A stretch of 64,000 bases of DNA, from assembly GCA_034509425.1 (NCBI GenBank), contig JAVTVJ010000518.1:992001-1056000 (forward strand), given 5' to 3'. Below, in pieces: positions 39,191 through 51,879 of the stretch. How positions within the stretch are numbered: the stretch's first letter is position 1; the number at the start of each line of letters is the position of its first letter. Source of the DNA: Eopsaltria australis. Lineage: Eukaryota > Chordata > Aves > Passeriformes > Petroicidae. Both the position numbers and the translations under genes were made by a program. The notes beneath the pieces were generated by a model. That model searched no databases, had not been told where the DNA came from, and worked only from the letters and a program-made list of their open reading frames with translations.

Positions 39191-42100
39191 ATGAAAGTCC
39201 ATGAAGAAAGAAAGTTACAGACGTTTGAAACCATCAGAAACATTTAGTGAAAATAAAATACACCTAAGGTTATGATCAGAGCACACCATTCTTTGCTCAA
39301 AAGATTTCTGAACTGCTAATAGCTGGAAGTTAGGAAGATATTCTATTGAAGTGTCATTCCATGTAATTATTTTATTTTTCAGAATTTGCTCATTCATTTG
39401 TGTTGCCATAAAGTTGAATAACTGCCTGTTGTTGGGGTTCTTTTTTAATACTCTTCTTTATTAGTACAGAATTTACTACTTGGAAAAAATAATAATTTGT
39501 GTGTAAACACATGAAAAATGCTTCAGAATGTAAAGACACTGCAGTCCATCATAACGAATCCTTTTTTTAGCTGTGTATGGACTAAATAATAAGAGCCATG
39601 GTTACAAGTTTCCAAAATAACATGGCCAAAACAACCTCGACTAGAAATACAAGTCAGTGTGTTTTACCACTGCATCATTACCTCTGTGCTATATTTAGCA
39701 TACTATCTATATAGCACATTTTGTAATGTATTACAGCCAAATCATGGCTGACATTTCTACTTTTCCTGTCCTCTATTCATTGTTTTCTTAGATATGCGGA
39801 ATTAATGTTAAGGAACAGAAGTTGAATTTAAATCAGTCATTTTGCAATCTTTGATTAATAAATCTTCAAGGACTTCACCATTGCTTTTATTTATTATTTT
39901 TCATTATTAATTTGCATGCATCAATATTATTGCTGATGTTCTTGGATTTCAAAGCTCTAAGTGTGTCATGCTTCATTATTCTTCACTTGATCTTTGGATC
40001 TTGCTGCATTGTCTGCAAAAGAGAAAAGAAGAAATGAACAATAAATTTCAATTTTAATGCAACACAGTAGAAGTGATAAATTATTTTGGCAAGTCATAGA
40101 AACCAAATGAGTTTCAGAAAATAAACATGTGTTGGAATTTATAGGGTATGAATTTCATTTTGCATGGTTGTTATAAATCACTGGACAAGAAACTAACATA
40201 CTCAGTATCATACTTTGTTCTAGTCTACCTCGGAGCATTTATATCCATCAAAGAAATTATAACTCAAGTAGGATTTAAGGTGTCATTTATTTGCAGATGA
40301 CGATAATGACAAACAAATCCTTACCCAGTGCATTGTGCAAGCTCAGAAGCAAAACTGAGACGCAGAAAAATATATAAACACAATAAATGTAACTTTTTTT
40401 AACTTAGAAAAATTGTTTCAGATGAGGTGTTTGATTCTGCGGAGTTAAAAGATGATGGACACATTTGAAGCAGATGACTACAGTACCTACAGTCTGTTGT
40501 GTGTTAGTGGGCGCACTTTGATCACAGAATATCCACTGTTTCTCATGAGGAATTATTCCAGTGGTCATTTATAGCATCCCATAACCTGCCTTTTCCTCCA
40601 AAGCTTTGTGGCATTCTTTAGCCTGCTTTTAGGGGATGTTCTACGGATGTTCTGAAGTTCCATGAGGACTGCTTCAATGCCCAAGGTGTGGAATAAAAAC
40701 ATGACAAAAACTCTTCCAATTCCATTACAGTTTAAATTACTAATGCATATAGCCCTGAAGTAACTTTGTCTCTTCACATGGTGCAAAGGAATTCTTTTTT
40801 ACATGACATGTACAGATATGCTTATTACAGGTGTTTGAAAGGAAAGGCTGTCTTTGTTAATTCATAAATCATCTTCACATAAATAGTTTTATCCTCCATG
40901 ACTGTAACCAAGCCTATGGTAACTTTTCTGAAATATTTTTTGATTATATTTTTGTTTGGGTTGTGGGTTTCTTTTGGGATTGTATTTTTTTGTAAGGGAG
41001 TTGAGTGGTTGTTTTTTTTTTAATTACTTGCAATCTTGAAATAATATTGTTATCTTACACATCTTAAGGAGCATTTTGCAAATTCAATGGATTATTCAAT
41101 TTTTTTTACAGGTGTTTCTTCTTACAACAGGTAATATTTCTAAGTTTATTTCATTATTAACTCTAGAAGAGAAGGACTGTATTCTTGCTGAATCAGGTCA
41201 TGAAAATGTTTAATTAATTTTTAATATCAGTTATAAAAGTTATCATGGACACAGACATACTTAGAGAAAGACAAGATTTACTCTTTTAAGTACTATAAAA
41301 AACATTAATATTACCTAAGTTTAAGAAAACTAGTAAGCTACTCCAAAGAGGCAAGTTTCTGTAAACTTTTCTGACCACACAGATTGTGTAATACGAGGAA
41401 ACATTTCAGCCATAATGGACTGGGCGGACTTCAACAGCTTATCTCTTGTTTTCATCTTGTAATGGCTGTTTTGAAGTGTACTAATCTACTGAATTAATGG
41501 TAGGGATAAGAATAAACATTGTAATTCAACAAATATTTTTTTAGCCTTCATAATGATTTATCAACTAACAGCAATTAATTTTAACACACAGAATTTCCTC
41601 TTTCCTGCTGCTTTCTTCATCTAAATCTCCACTGTCCATAAAATGAGGAATAAAATGTTCCCTAAAATTGTGTTTTGAAGAGAAATTAAAATTGATTGCC
41701 AGAAGTCTCAAGGGAGGCAATACTTGTACACCAAGGTAATGAAAACTTCTTCTATAACATCACAATTTACAGCCTAAATTTATAGTTCCTTAACTAGGAT
41801 AATTGCAATGAGTAATAAAAATGTGGATTTACTGAGTGTCACACCAAGGACACCAAGTTCCTAGGTATCTAATTCCAGTCTACTGCTATCAGAGTGTTAG
41901 ATAATGAACTTAATTCCTTAAGAAACCGAATTCTGGAAAAATTAGTGAAAATGTTCTGATATACTGTTTAATGAGAAATTTAGAAATGTTTGAATCTGTC
42001 TTCACAATAGTGAAGGGAGTGATTTGTGTGTTATTCAAAATCAGAAAAGCAGAAGTAGATTACCTGGTAGAAAACCAACATGCTGAGGAACACAGCACAA

Positions 42101-44271
42101 AAGGAAGAGGTAGAAGTAGAAAGGGGAAGAGGGAAGAACAGAATTATAGATGACAAAAACTTTGAGGACAGGTCTCAGGATTTTTGACTGATTTTTACTT
42201 TTTTTAGTCATTCATTGGCTAAACTACAGGGATAAGTGGTACAAAGATTAAATAAAAATTTGTGCTTTGGGGTGGAGAAGAGATTAGATCTGCAATTCTA
42301 TACTCTTAAAGCTACAGAGGTGAAAAAAAATTAAGCCTTGTATACAACTAACAGAAAGGAAGCAAAGTGAAACAACATCAAAACTGAGTATTCATTAAAA
42401 GTGGATAGCAGTTACTAGTACAGCTGAATGGAAATATAAATTGCTTCAAAACTCTATGTCCTGATTCAACCCATATTTTTTTCTTCTGTGCTTTTGAGTT
42501 ATGACAGTAAGGATCGTTTTTCTTTTCTATTACAATTTAATGAAAATAATTTTATTCAAATTGGTATATTTAAATTCATGAATATGTAGGAATCCACTCC
42601 AAAACACAGTGACTTATAGCTGAAAGGACAACAAATTTTCACAAAAATTGCAGTATGGAGAGAAGTAACTAAAAAAATTCTCACTTACAAAACGTGTAAT
42701 TAGGACTTGCATGTAATTGCAAAGCCACATCCTCAAGGGTATCAAAGACATCCCTGCACATGTATCTGAAATTATCCTTGTAAAATTGTTTGTCTATTCA
42801 AATTTTTCCTGCCTATTAAATTGTCACATTATAATAAAAAAGCTACAGGGGGAACATCTTAATTAATATCCATTGAAATGAGAACTGTTAATGAATTCTT
42901 TTAGAAGGAAGGTAATTTCTAAATTTTCACACTAGGGTGGTAGATAAAGACAAAATATAGAGACATGAATTCAGTTTGTATATCTCTATCTCAGGGCTCC
43001 ACTGTTCACCCTATGTCAAATACTTCTATGCGTTGGGATAAGGAACTAAATCTGATTTTACAAAGAAATGAAAAAATATTTCAGGCTTGGAAATCACAGA
43101 CTTTCATTAAGAAAATCTGCAGTCCCGGATGAATATTTAGGGAATCTGACCTGGAAGCTATGGATATAGTGCTAAAATGGTGAGCTACTCCTCAGGTATG
43201 AGTACCCAAGCCATAAAATATTAGTATGGCCTGTAACATACTAATAACATTTGCTCTCTCCAGGGATCATGTTCCTGGTCATTTCTGGTCAGTTTTTCAT
43301 AGAGATCAAGAGTTAGAGGTCACTGCAATAGGTGGCATAGACAAGTCTGCTTTGGAGGAGGAGAAAGTTCATTTTAGTAGGTATAAACAGCCCAAGATCC
43401 ACAGAATGGGCCTTAGCCCTATTTAATTTGCTCTTATAGACACACTATTCAGATAGCCAAACTGATTTGATATGGCCATGTATATTTAACTGAGGTATAG
43501 TATGTACTTTGTTCATAAAGTTAATTTTCAGCATAGATTAGGTTAACCTAAATAAGGTTAATGGGCCCCAGGGCCCCTTTACTGTTTAGCCAATTAGAAA
43601 AAAAAAGATAAAAAATTAGCCCAATAATTTGATTGCTTTCTTAAGATAATGCACTGCCTTCATTGACTCCAGAAGCAGCCTAAGGACTTTCTATAAATTT
43701 CTCTCACTATCAATTTAGGCATCTCAAATAATTGTCTTCTATTACATGACATAAATCAAGTCCTTGACATCCACTTTTGCAAAGTTCAACTATTAAAATA
43801 AGTTCAAGTTTTCTTATTTTTCAAATGGTTCTGTTGGTGCCAGAGACATTTCTGAGTTTACTTTTGAGGAAGTTAAAGGAGTAAAATATCCATTTTTGCT
43901 GTATCAGCTAATGCAGTTGTGCCAATCAGCAAAGTCTTTTCATCTGGAGAACTACAAATCTGGAGCAAATTCAGAGAAGGTTAAAAAACATGAAGTTCAC
44001 CTATATATTGAAAGCTTAAATTATTTCACAGTTGAAAAAAGCAAAGAAAAATTATCCCTCCTTGTTGTTTGAAATACATAGCAGAGCTTTTTCTTCTAGT
44101 TTCATGAAGACTTCATCTTGTGCCAAAAGATACAAAAACATCAAATGAAAAAAAAAAAAAAAAGCACGAACAAATAGCATTTTGCATTGAGAAAGAAGGA
44201 GGTGTATTCTGTGAAGTTTTGTGGATGTTTCTTCCTTTTGCTTTTCCTGCACCAAGTCTGGGGCAACAAGC
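39191..44271. other. Gene-free sequence, possible regulatory patch at 39,800-40,020
   Basis: No gene recognised. An octamer-like atttgcat lies at 39910-39917 within AT-rich, non-repetitive sequence. At 43264-43380 a 117-bp open segment is bordered by splice-like signals, but it matches no protein I know. A 16-A run lies at 44148-44163 and belongs to this and the adjoining interval. Confidence 0.5.
44148..44163. repeat. Poly-A tract
   Basis: Sixteen A residues. It underlies the run of Phe codons seen in three overlapping minus-strand frames between 44052 and 44452, none of which is taken as a gene. Confidence 0.9.
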
Positions 44272-44352
44272 TGTAGATAACCCTTCTTGAACCTCGTGTT
44301 GGACCAGGTGTCCTCCAGAAGTTCCTTTCAGCCTCAACCATTCTGTGCTTCC
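44272..44352 (+). mobile_element. CR1 LINE 3' terminus, plus orientation
   Basis: The block 'gttggaccaggtgtcctcc', then 'agaagttcctttcagcctc', then 'aaccattctgtgctt' matches the tail of a CR1 subfamily that ends in an 'aaccattctgtgatt' motif. The 5' boundary is uncertain; similarity may begin nearer 44250. Confidence 0.75.
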
Positions 44353-46020
44353 GTAACTTGTTACAAATTATGATGCGACTTTTTTTCAGTTTTGTACTAA
44401 CAGCTGTATTAGTAAAAAATGCTGTACTTTCATCGTCTGATGCTTGTTTCATTAAATCCTCTCATTGCACAATAAAATGGTGGCAATTTTGAGGGTAAAA
44501 GGAAGTTGATATATTTAGAAAATTCTGTATTATTATATACAAATTTTACATGTTTTCATTATTGAAATACTTACTTAATCAGTGCTCCAAACAAACAAAT
44601 GACAAAGTGACTGTTATGCTCAATATTTATGAAAAAATACTTTAAAATATTGAGCATTCAAAGCTAGAGCTGAAAATGTAGTTAATTATCTTGACATTGC
44701 TTAAATGTATTTGCTTAACTGATTTATTATTTTTTCTAGAATAAAATATTTTGTGGAGACAAATTATTTTGCCAAGGAACATTTGGACATAGAAGGTTTC
44801 ATTTCAGAGAAGAGTTTTTGCTCAATCAGTTAAAATACTGGGGATACACAGGAATCTTTTCCCAATTATCAAAGCAGTCTGAGATGAAAAGCACTGTTCT
44901 GCATTTTTCTAATGGGTTTTCAACATATTGCTTTAAATTCACAGCTAGTGTCCTAATTTTGTGTACTAACTGAATTGTCCCACTTTATGCAAACACCTTC
45001 ACCTATCCTAAAGTAGTGTCAGGGTTCTATGCAAAACCAGAAAAGGTTAAAACCTCATTTTTCACCTAAAAACATGACAAAACAAAGCAAAAACTAAAAG
45101 CTGTTTTGTTTTTTCTATTGTGCCCATATCAGACAAAAGAAATGTAAACATCTAATTTGGCTTAAACAAAACAGGTTTTTTATTACCTGTACATGGAGAT
45201 ATATCTAGTATTAAATTACCATTGCAACAGGAAGTTTTCCAACAGGAAAATTCCTAAATATGACTGAAAGTACACTGATATTCATCTTACATACTTTACA
45301 TTTGATACTTACATAAGCTCCAAAAATTGTTCACATCTTGCCTAGATTAGTTAAAAATGTGAAATACATTCATATTTTCATGGGTTTAGACTCAGGTCCT
45401 ATGCAGCCCCACAGATTTACTTTCATGTAATGCTACTGGAATTTATAAACCTGCTTCTTTTTATAACCAAACACTATATTTAAGTATTATATAGATTCTA
45501 TCCTGGATATGCAATTTTTTACTTCTTCCTCTGGAAGAAGGGTTAGTTTGCATTCTCTTGGTGCTTGGCTAAGTCCTAAGCTTCTTGTAAGGCAGCTGAA
45601 ATTCCAAAATTATATTTTTCACAATGTGGCCTTTACATTGTATATAAACACAGCTTAGTATTTTCTAATAATTTATAATTGGGTTAAAGAATAGACCTTC
45701 TTCTTTGTGAGCAAGTAAAACTAAACACGTTTCCACTAAGACAATAATAAATGTGGACATATCTGGCACAAATTCTATTTATCAGGGTCGTGATGACAAG
45801 AGAAAGGAAAAATAAAGATCTCTCTCTAGTGGATTACACCAAAGGTATTCAAATAGAAGAAAATGTGTGATTTTGAACTTTTTGTTTATTATATTTTTAA
45901 TCTTTTTATCTTTATTATATTTTTTACCAGATTAACATAGTACTTTTTCCAGTTACGTTTTGAAGGACAATCAGAAATATAAATCTGATGACAAGTACCT
46001 ACTATACAAAAGAAGGATCA
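44353..46020. other. Gene-free AT-rich sequence with one strong stem-loop
   Basis: No gene or transposable element recognised. A 13-bp perfect stem-loop at 44616-44657 is the one structured item. Confidence 0.55.
44616..44657. other. 13-bp perfect stem-loop
   Basis: Left arm atgctcaatattt (44616-44628) and right arm aaatattgagcat (44645-44657) are exact reverse complements, separated by a 16-nt A-rich loop. There is no T run after it in terminator style, and no RNA family is recognised. Confidence 0.7.
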
Positions 46021-46429
46021 TGGTGATTCTCCAGCCTTGTGGCACAGACCAGGTATCATGACTGGTGGGTAAGGGGTGTGATGTTCATTACAAATTCTCA
46101 TGAGGCTGAACAAATACACCAGACCACGTGTCAAGAACTGTCATGCTTTTATTATACAGTGCACTTCAATAAGTTCTCAGCTTTCACCGCAAACTCCTCA
46201 GAGGTGCTGGCTTAGAAGCCTCAACACAATACTCAAAAGGTGACACCTAACAAGCCACAACACACATCTCCTCACTCCCACAGCAGTGCTCAGGATAGAG
46301 TATGAAGTGGAATATGACAGCTGTTCTTTGCCCAGAAGATGCAGGGAAAAAGACAAATATCGCTAGTCCTTAGATCCCACGTTGGTCCTGCCACATGGAT
46401 GGTCTGGAACTGGGGTTGCAAGACAAAGT
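46021..46429 (-). mobile_element. Candidate retroviral-type LTR, minus orientation
   Basis: A ~409 bp block that differs in texture from its AT-rich surroundings. On the minus strand it has an AATAAA polyadenylation signal within 'gtataataaaag' (plus-strand TTTATT at 46147-46152), followed by ~125 nt resembling R-U5. The same 12-base signal occurs in the LTR at 58925-59405. The left edge starts TG and a five-base gatca lies on both sides (46016-46020 and 46430-46434), as a target-site duplication would. The right edge lacks a clean CA complement, so the exact end is uncertain. No coding or primer-binding site is seen, so it would be a solo LTR. Confidence 0.5.
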
Positions 46430-48416
46430 GATCAAGGCATTTGATTTTCCACCAAAAGTTTTATAGCACAAGACTCTTCCAAGGTGCTTTTACAGCTCTA
46501 TAATGCTTCTTGACACAATAACTAAAATTACAGCATGTTATATTAGTTATAGTGAGCTTTTCATAACATTTAGAAGCCAATATTTTAGGTTTCTCCAGGA
46601 ACATTGGAGAATACTCATAACCTTCAAATAAGAAATGGATAGCTATTTTAGTCTTTTAAACTGAAACTTGATGTACCAAAAGAAGCAATAGAAGAATATG
46701 AAAATTCCTCAAATAGTGTCTAAATGTGGAATGTGAATTTAGTTTTGAGCTCACGGTACATTAAATGTTATGTACTCTTGCAATAATGTTTCTAAGAAAA
46801 TTATGCTTCATAGCAGTGTAGTCACAGATCAGGTAGAGGACTTGAAATAGTGTTCTTTGTGCTGATAGGGGAGGGCAAATCTGCAAATTGTGATGTTCAC
46901 AGTGTTTATTGGAGCTTATATTTCTATGTCTTTACTGCACTAGAATATTTATCTCAATGGGTATATTTTGCAAACTCTTCCAAACAGAAGAACAAAGTGT
47001 TAATTTCAAATTCTTTTCATTGTTAATGCAACTCAGACTACATAAAGAACCTAATGAAGAACAATAATGAGCTATTAGCTATTAAAACTAATTTGATATG
47101 TATCAAAGTATCATATTAACATTAATACCTTGTGCTTTAATTAAGCTCATGAAAGCCAGTACAAGATAAAGATGAAATGAGCAAACAATATTATCTAATA
47201 ACATTCCTGTTGACAATTGAATAGCATTTTCTTCTGACCATTTAGAAGCATGTTTTCTGTAGAAGCTCCAGAAAACTGAAAAGCTGGTTACAAAAATCAA
47301 TTGGTAAATCCCTGCAATCTGTGTAAAATTTTGTGTATCAAAAGAAAAGGAAAGCTCATATTTATATCAAATCTCTATTTTATGGTCTTTAACACTTCAA
47401 CACATAGTTTTCAGCATTTCACTGTCATTAGGAATTGCAGTAAATGTTGTTATATTGTTAGGTTTGAAACATTTTTTGTATTTTTACTTGTTGTTTGGAA
47501 CATTTTTGTGACATAACCTGGAATGAGCACCCAGGTCATCATGACACTTTTCTAACAAGCATTTTTACAGTTTATTTTCTTTCTAGCATACAGCTTTCCA
47601 AGTACTGCTGTGAAGGCATTTGACTGAAGGTGAAGCTAAAAGAGCAGAAAGTGGTGAAGATAGATGGTCAGGATACTGTATATTCACAGAGCAAAATTGT
47701 TAAAAAATCTCACTTTAGAAATTTAAACAGCAGTCTATGAATGGAAGAAAAAGTATATAGCAGCTTTTGTATGGTCTTCAGCAAAACCAGAACAAGTCTA
47801 AGGACTTAAAATCATTCATAGTTCAAATCCTTCTCAGGTTCAAACCCTAAAAGTTTTGGAAGCCAAAACTTAATGAAAAGCCAGTAGAAGACTAAGTATC
47901 CTAGGTCTTCTAGAGGTCCAAAGTCCTGATAGTCTTCTGCCATTACTTGTTCCAATTTTGCAAGACATAAAAACTCATTTTAATGCAACACATTTTGAAA
48001 GTTACCAGGATTGCTGCTGAAAGCCATCTCATTAATGCAAACAAGCAAAACAGGGACTGAATTTGATACGGAATCTTACAGAGAATTTAAAAGTCTTAAG
48101 AGAACCACCTGTCAGATTTCTTGTCACTGTGCTGTCCAGTATAGTTGAATACAGACACACACACACATATAGACATTCCTCTATCAAAGTTTTGATTATC
48201 TAATCTCTTTACTGTTTTGAAAATCTAGCCATAAAAAAACATCATCTTCTAACAGGTCCAGAGATAGTAAATGAAATGTTACCTTTTTCCTTCTGTTTTT
48301 TCAATTTCTAAAAATGCATTTCTATAGGATATACAATCTCTTAATGATTTTGGACAGAAATTACTTAATTCAAGTTGCTCTAATGAAGCCTGATTTATTA
48401 ATTTAATTATGACACA

Positions 48417-48440
48417 TATTGATAAAATATTTTATCAATA
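48417..48440. other. 24-bp perfect palindrome
   Basis: The word tattgataaaat is followed immediately by its exact reverse complement, giving a 24-bp palindrome with no spacer. It could form a cruciform or be a dimeric protein site. No specific factor is assigned. Confidence 0.7.
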
Positions 48441-50436
48441 ACGGAATTAAGTACAGCAAAGTACATGGTTGCAATTCACTGTAAATTATCTATAAGTAAA
48501 ATAGGGTTTGTTGATGAAGGGCTTTCTGATTCTGTACTGGGCTTCATTTTAGGGAGAAGTTACAAAAGGAAATTCCTAAAAATCCCTAGCAGACTAGTAT
48601 AGCTTGGGCATGGTTTGAGGTTACAAAGTGATCACTTGAGTACAGTTAGGCTGGAAATACAGGAGCACATGTAACTTTTGGAGGTAAATATTTTATAACT
48701 TGAGAACACTGATCTTATTACAATCCACCCAAGCTGTATGTATCACTCATCTGAACAGGACTTTGTGCAATGGATCATTAAAGGGAGCTTTTTAAGGCTT
48801 CCTGAGAACTCAAAATGCACTTAGGCAAGTGATTCACATAGTTTCCTGTCAATGTCAGAACTATCTCTATGTCAGTGAAAAGGATAGGAAGTACTTTTGA
48901 TCTTCAGTTAAAGAAGGAAAGAAACAGAAATCCTTCCAAGCCCTTTAAAGTGTTACAGTTTAAGGCACTTAGAAGTCAACAAATGTGCATTAAGAAGAAA
49001 GTTCACTTGGATACCTCTCATTATTCTTAAGTCAAAATACTTCTGTAGTGGAAGGAGTGGGGGTTACCTGAGCTGTAAATTTAGAAGTTTCTTCTCCTTT
49101 CCTGTGGTGCCTTCTCTACTCCAAAGAGTCAGTCTTTGATTATTCCAGATAATATTTTCTATAGATAAATCTTTCCATTTTAAATGATCAAGTAGCTGAA
49201 ATTTAATGACTTGTACTCATCTAGATGGATGGAAGCAGAACTTTTGTTTTAAAAACTTTTATTTCTTATATCAGAGCTTTTGTGTACCTAATCCTTGATT
49301 CTACCAGCAACAACTTCATTCATGAAACCTGAGGTTTGGGATTTGCCTTTCTTTCATTGTCCCATGTCTTCTAGTCGAAAATATTAATAAATGCTATCAC
49401 TACTTTTCAAAATTATCTTTCTTCTACTAGCAAGTAATTTCTCTGTGTTCATGGGCTTGATTATTTTTACAGTCTCTTTTCTTATCTCCTCACTATAATT
49501 ATAATTTCACCTGCTGTATTTTTCTTTAATATGTCAACATGTATAATGAAAATAAATCTATTCAGGAAGTGGAATTTTTATAAGTGAAGTTTGATTTTTT
49601 TAATTTCTTTTTTTTTAATCACCAGGTGCGGTTTCCTTTACATGCATATTCATATAGGTACATATTCCTGTACATACATACTTCAGCCAAGAAACTCTTT
49701 AAATTATCAGTATATATTTTAAGGAAGACTAGAAGAACACTGAGGGCCTGAAGAAACCAGTTAGTATTTTTTAAAATTCTGGCACTCTTGCAAAAGAAAG
49801 GTATTTTTGGAACTGTTAGCTCAATATTTATTTCTAGCAAAATATGGCAATTCTTTACTCAGTTCCAAACAAGAAAATGTATAAAACAGTTATGAAATAC
49901 TTTTAACCAAAAGCAATAACATTTTTAATGAAATAGTAAGTTTAATTTTAAAAATAGAATTTTCCTGTTTAGTTTTTTTTAACATGTGATGTGTCTATTT
50001 CAATTTAAGAAACAGAACTATTCTTAAGCGACAGTGGATTGAAATGATACCATTTCTGGATGCCATTTCAGGTATGATTAATGTGACCCCTAATTATTTC
50101 ACTCCAAAAATCTGAAATTTAAATTGATTTTTGGTGTTAATACATGCCTATCAAGCTAGGTTGCATAACAAATTCCAATATCTCTATTCTTCACATGCAT
50201 CTCCGAGGAGAGCACTTACATAGAATATTAAAAAAGTCCTCTTTCAAGATTCCAGTTTTACTGGCTATATCAGGCATTTCACTCCAGGTCTTCTAAATTC
50301 TGTATTATAATATATTCCTTAAGAATCTTTCCTAAATATTGTTTTTTTTTTCTTGTTTGATGAAAATTCTTCTAACTTATGCAGAGTAGAATTTCAGTAT
50401 TTATTCAGACATTTTTATTTTTAGAATTTGGGAATT

Positions 50437-50453
50437 ATTATATATATATATAT
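50437..50453. repeat. (AT)n microsatellite
   Basis: About 17 bp of alternating T and A. Confidence 0.85.
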
Positions 50454-51439
50454 TTAACCAGAAAATATTTTTATTTCCCAAGCAAAATACAATAATTTTC
50501 ATTACAAAGTCTCTAGACCACTGATAGGGCACAAGTACTTTGATTTGACATGTTTCTCTAAATAATCTCTTTACCAGGAAAGGTGACTTTTCCATCTTTT
50601 CACAGGAGTCTTCCCAGAGTTATCACCTTAGATCAGGGGCCATGTGGAGACACGTTCTTATAGTTCTCTGACACTGTTTTATCCTGGTTTTACTGTACCT
50701 GGGATCCACTTGGAATGCCCTCCTACTGATTTCCAACATCTGACAACACTTGTAATCAGTCACTGCAACGAGCCACTCCATCATTTTATTTTAGCACTTT
50801 CCTAGGAATGTGCATCAACAAGCTCTTCTGGGCTCATTCCATCTGTTCAGAATTGTAATTTTGTTTCTTTCTTATTTAAAAGGTTATGAATTTATTGGCG
50901 ACCATTGATGACTTTCCAAAGTTTGCAGCGTTTAAGTATGAGAAAGGGATTAGAACATATCAGCAGCAATTTGAAATTATTGTATCTCTATGAATGGTAA
51001 GAGGGAATTTGAAAAAACACACACATTTTCAGTTTAATTTAAAAGAAAAAGAAAAAGTTACAGCATCCTATGACTTGAAATTAGAAGTAGTTAATTTAGA
51101 CTCAGTTTACATCCTTAATAGTGAAATTATTTAACCTAAATTAATGAACTTAATATGAAGAATCCCTCTTCAAGTGAGATGTTGAAATTGATGGTTTTTC
51201 CTCCTGAAGTATTCTAATGAACTTCCTTAATCTGTTGTGTAGAGTAAAAGATTATTATAGTTGTCCTGTGAAAGAGACTCCAAAATCAGATGGACAATGC
51301 ACAGTCTTTCTTAAAAGATGCATTCTTGGTTAAATTGCTCTGGGTTCCACATGCAGATTTTAATGGGGCAAATCTCATTTAATAAGCAATCAAAGAAAAC
51401 CCCCAGGTTTGGTCCCCACCAAGCAAAAATATGTTGGTA

Positions 51440-51879
51440 GGCCGGAGAGGGTTCATAGAAGGGTTACAAAGATGAACCAAAGAATGAGAAGCTGCCATAT
51501 GACAACAGGCTGAGAGAAATGGGCTTGTTCAGTCTTAAGAATAGAAGGCTTTGGGGAGACTTTGTCACCCTGTCCCAGTATTTAAAGGGTGGCTACAAAG
51601 AAGTTTGCAAGCAGTCACATGGAAAAAGATGAGGGGTAATGAGTAAAAGATACTCTTGGGAAGATTCTGGCAGGACAGAGGAGGAAAATTTTTCTCAATG
51701 TCATTGGAATAATGCCCTCAGGAAAGTGGTGAATTCCCCAACACTGGACATTTTTAAGACTCAGTTGGACAGGGTGCTGGGTCATCTTGGCTAGATTTTG
51801 CTTTTGCCAAGAAAGGTTGGACTAGATTCTTGAGGTCTCTTCCAACCTGATATTCTATCATTCTCGGATTCTATGATTT
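51440..51879 (+). mobile_element. CR1 LINE 3' end (~440 bp), plus orientation
   Basis: The order of blocks is the CR1 one: 'gggttacaaagatgaac', a 'caggctgagagaaatggg' and 'cttgttcagtcttaagaa' pair, 'aggctttggggagactttg', 'cagtatttaaagggtggc', 'tacaaagaagtttgc', 'aggggtaatgag', 'ccccaacactggacattt', and the tail 'ggtctcttccaacctgat' then 'attctatcattctcggattc'. The tail holds two to three degenerate copies of the eight-base CR1 end repeat. It is non-coding and 5'-truncated. Confidence 0.92.

Larger units (their letters stand above)
46430..51439. other. Gene-free AT-rich sequence
   Basis: No gene recognised; frames are at most 73 codons. It holds a short CA tract near 48154-48167, a 24-bp perfect palindrome at 48417-48440 and an AT dinucleotide run at 50437-50453. 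Sequence at 50,590-50,840 is less AT-rich, but I recognise nothing in it. Confidence 0.6.

Noticed and set aside
47815..47845. Two tRNA B-box-like words (gttcaaatcc, ggttcaaacc)
   Set aside because: No A box at the right distance and no cloverleaf arms could be drawn.
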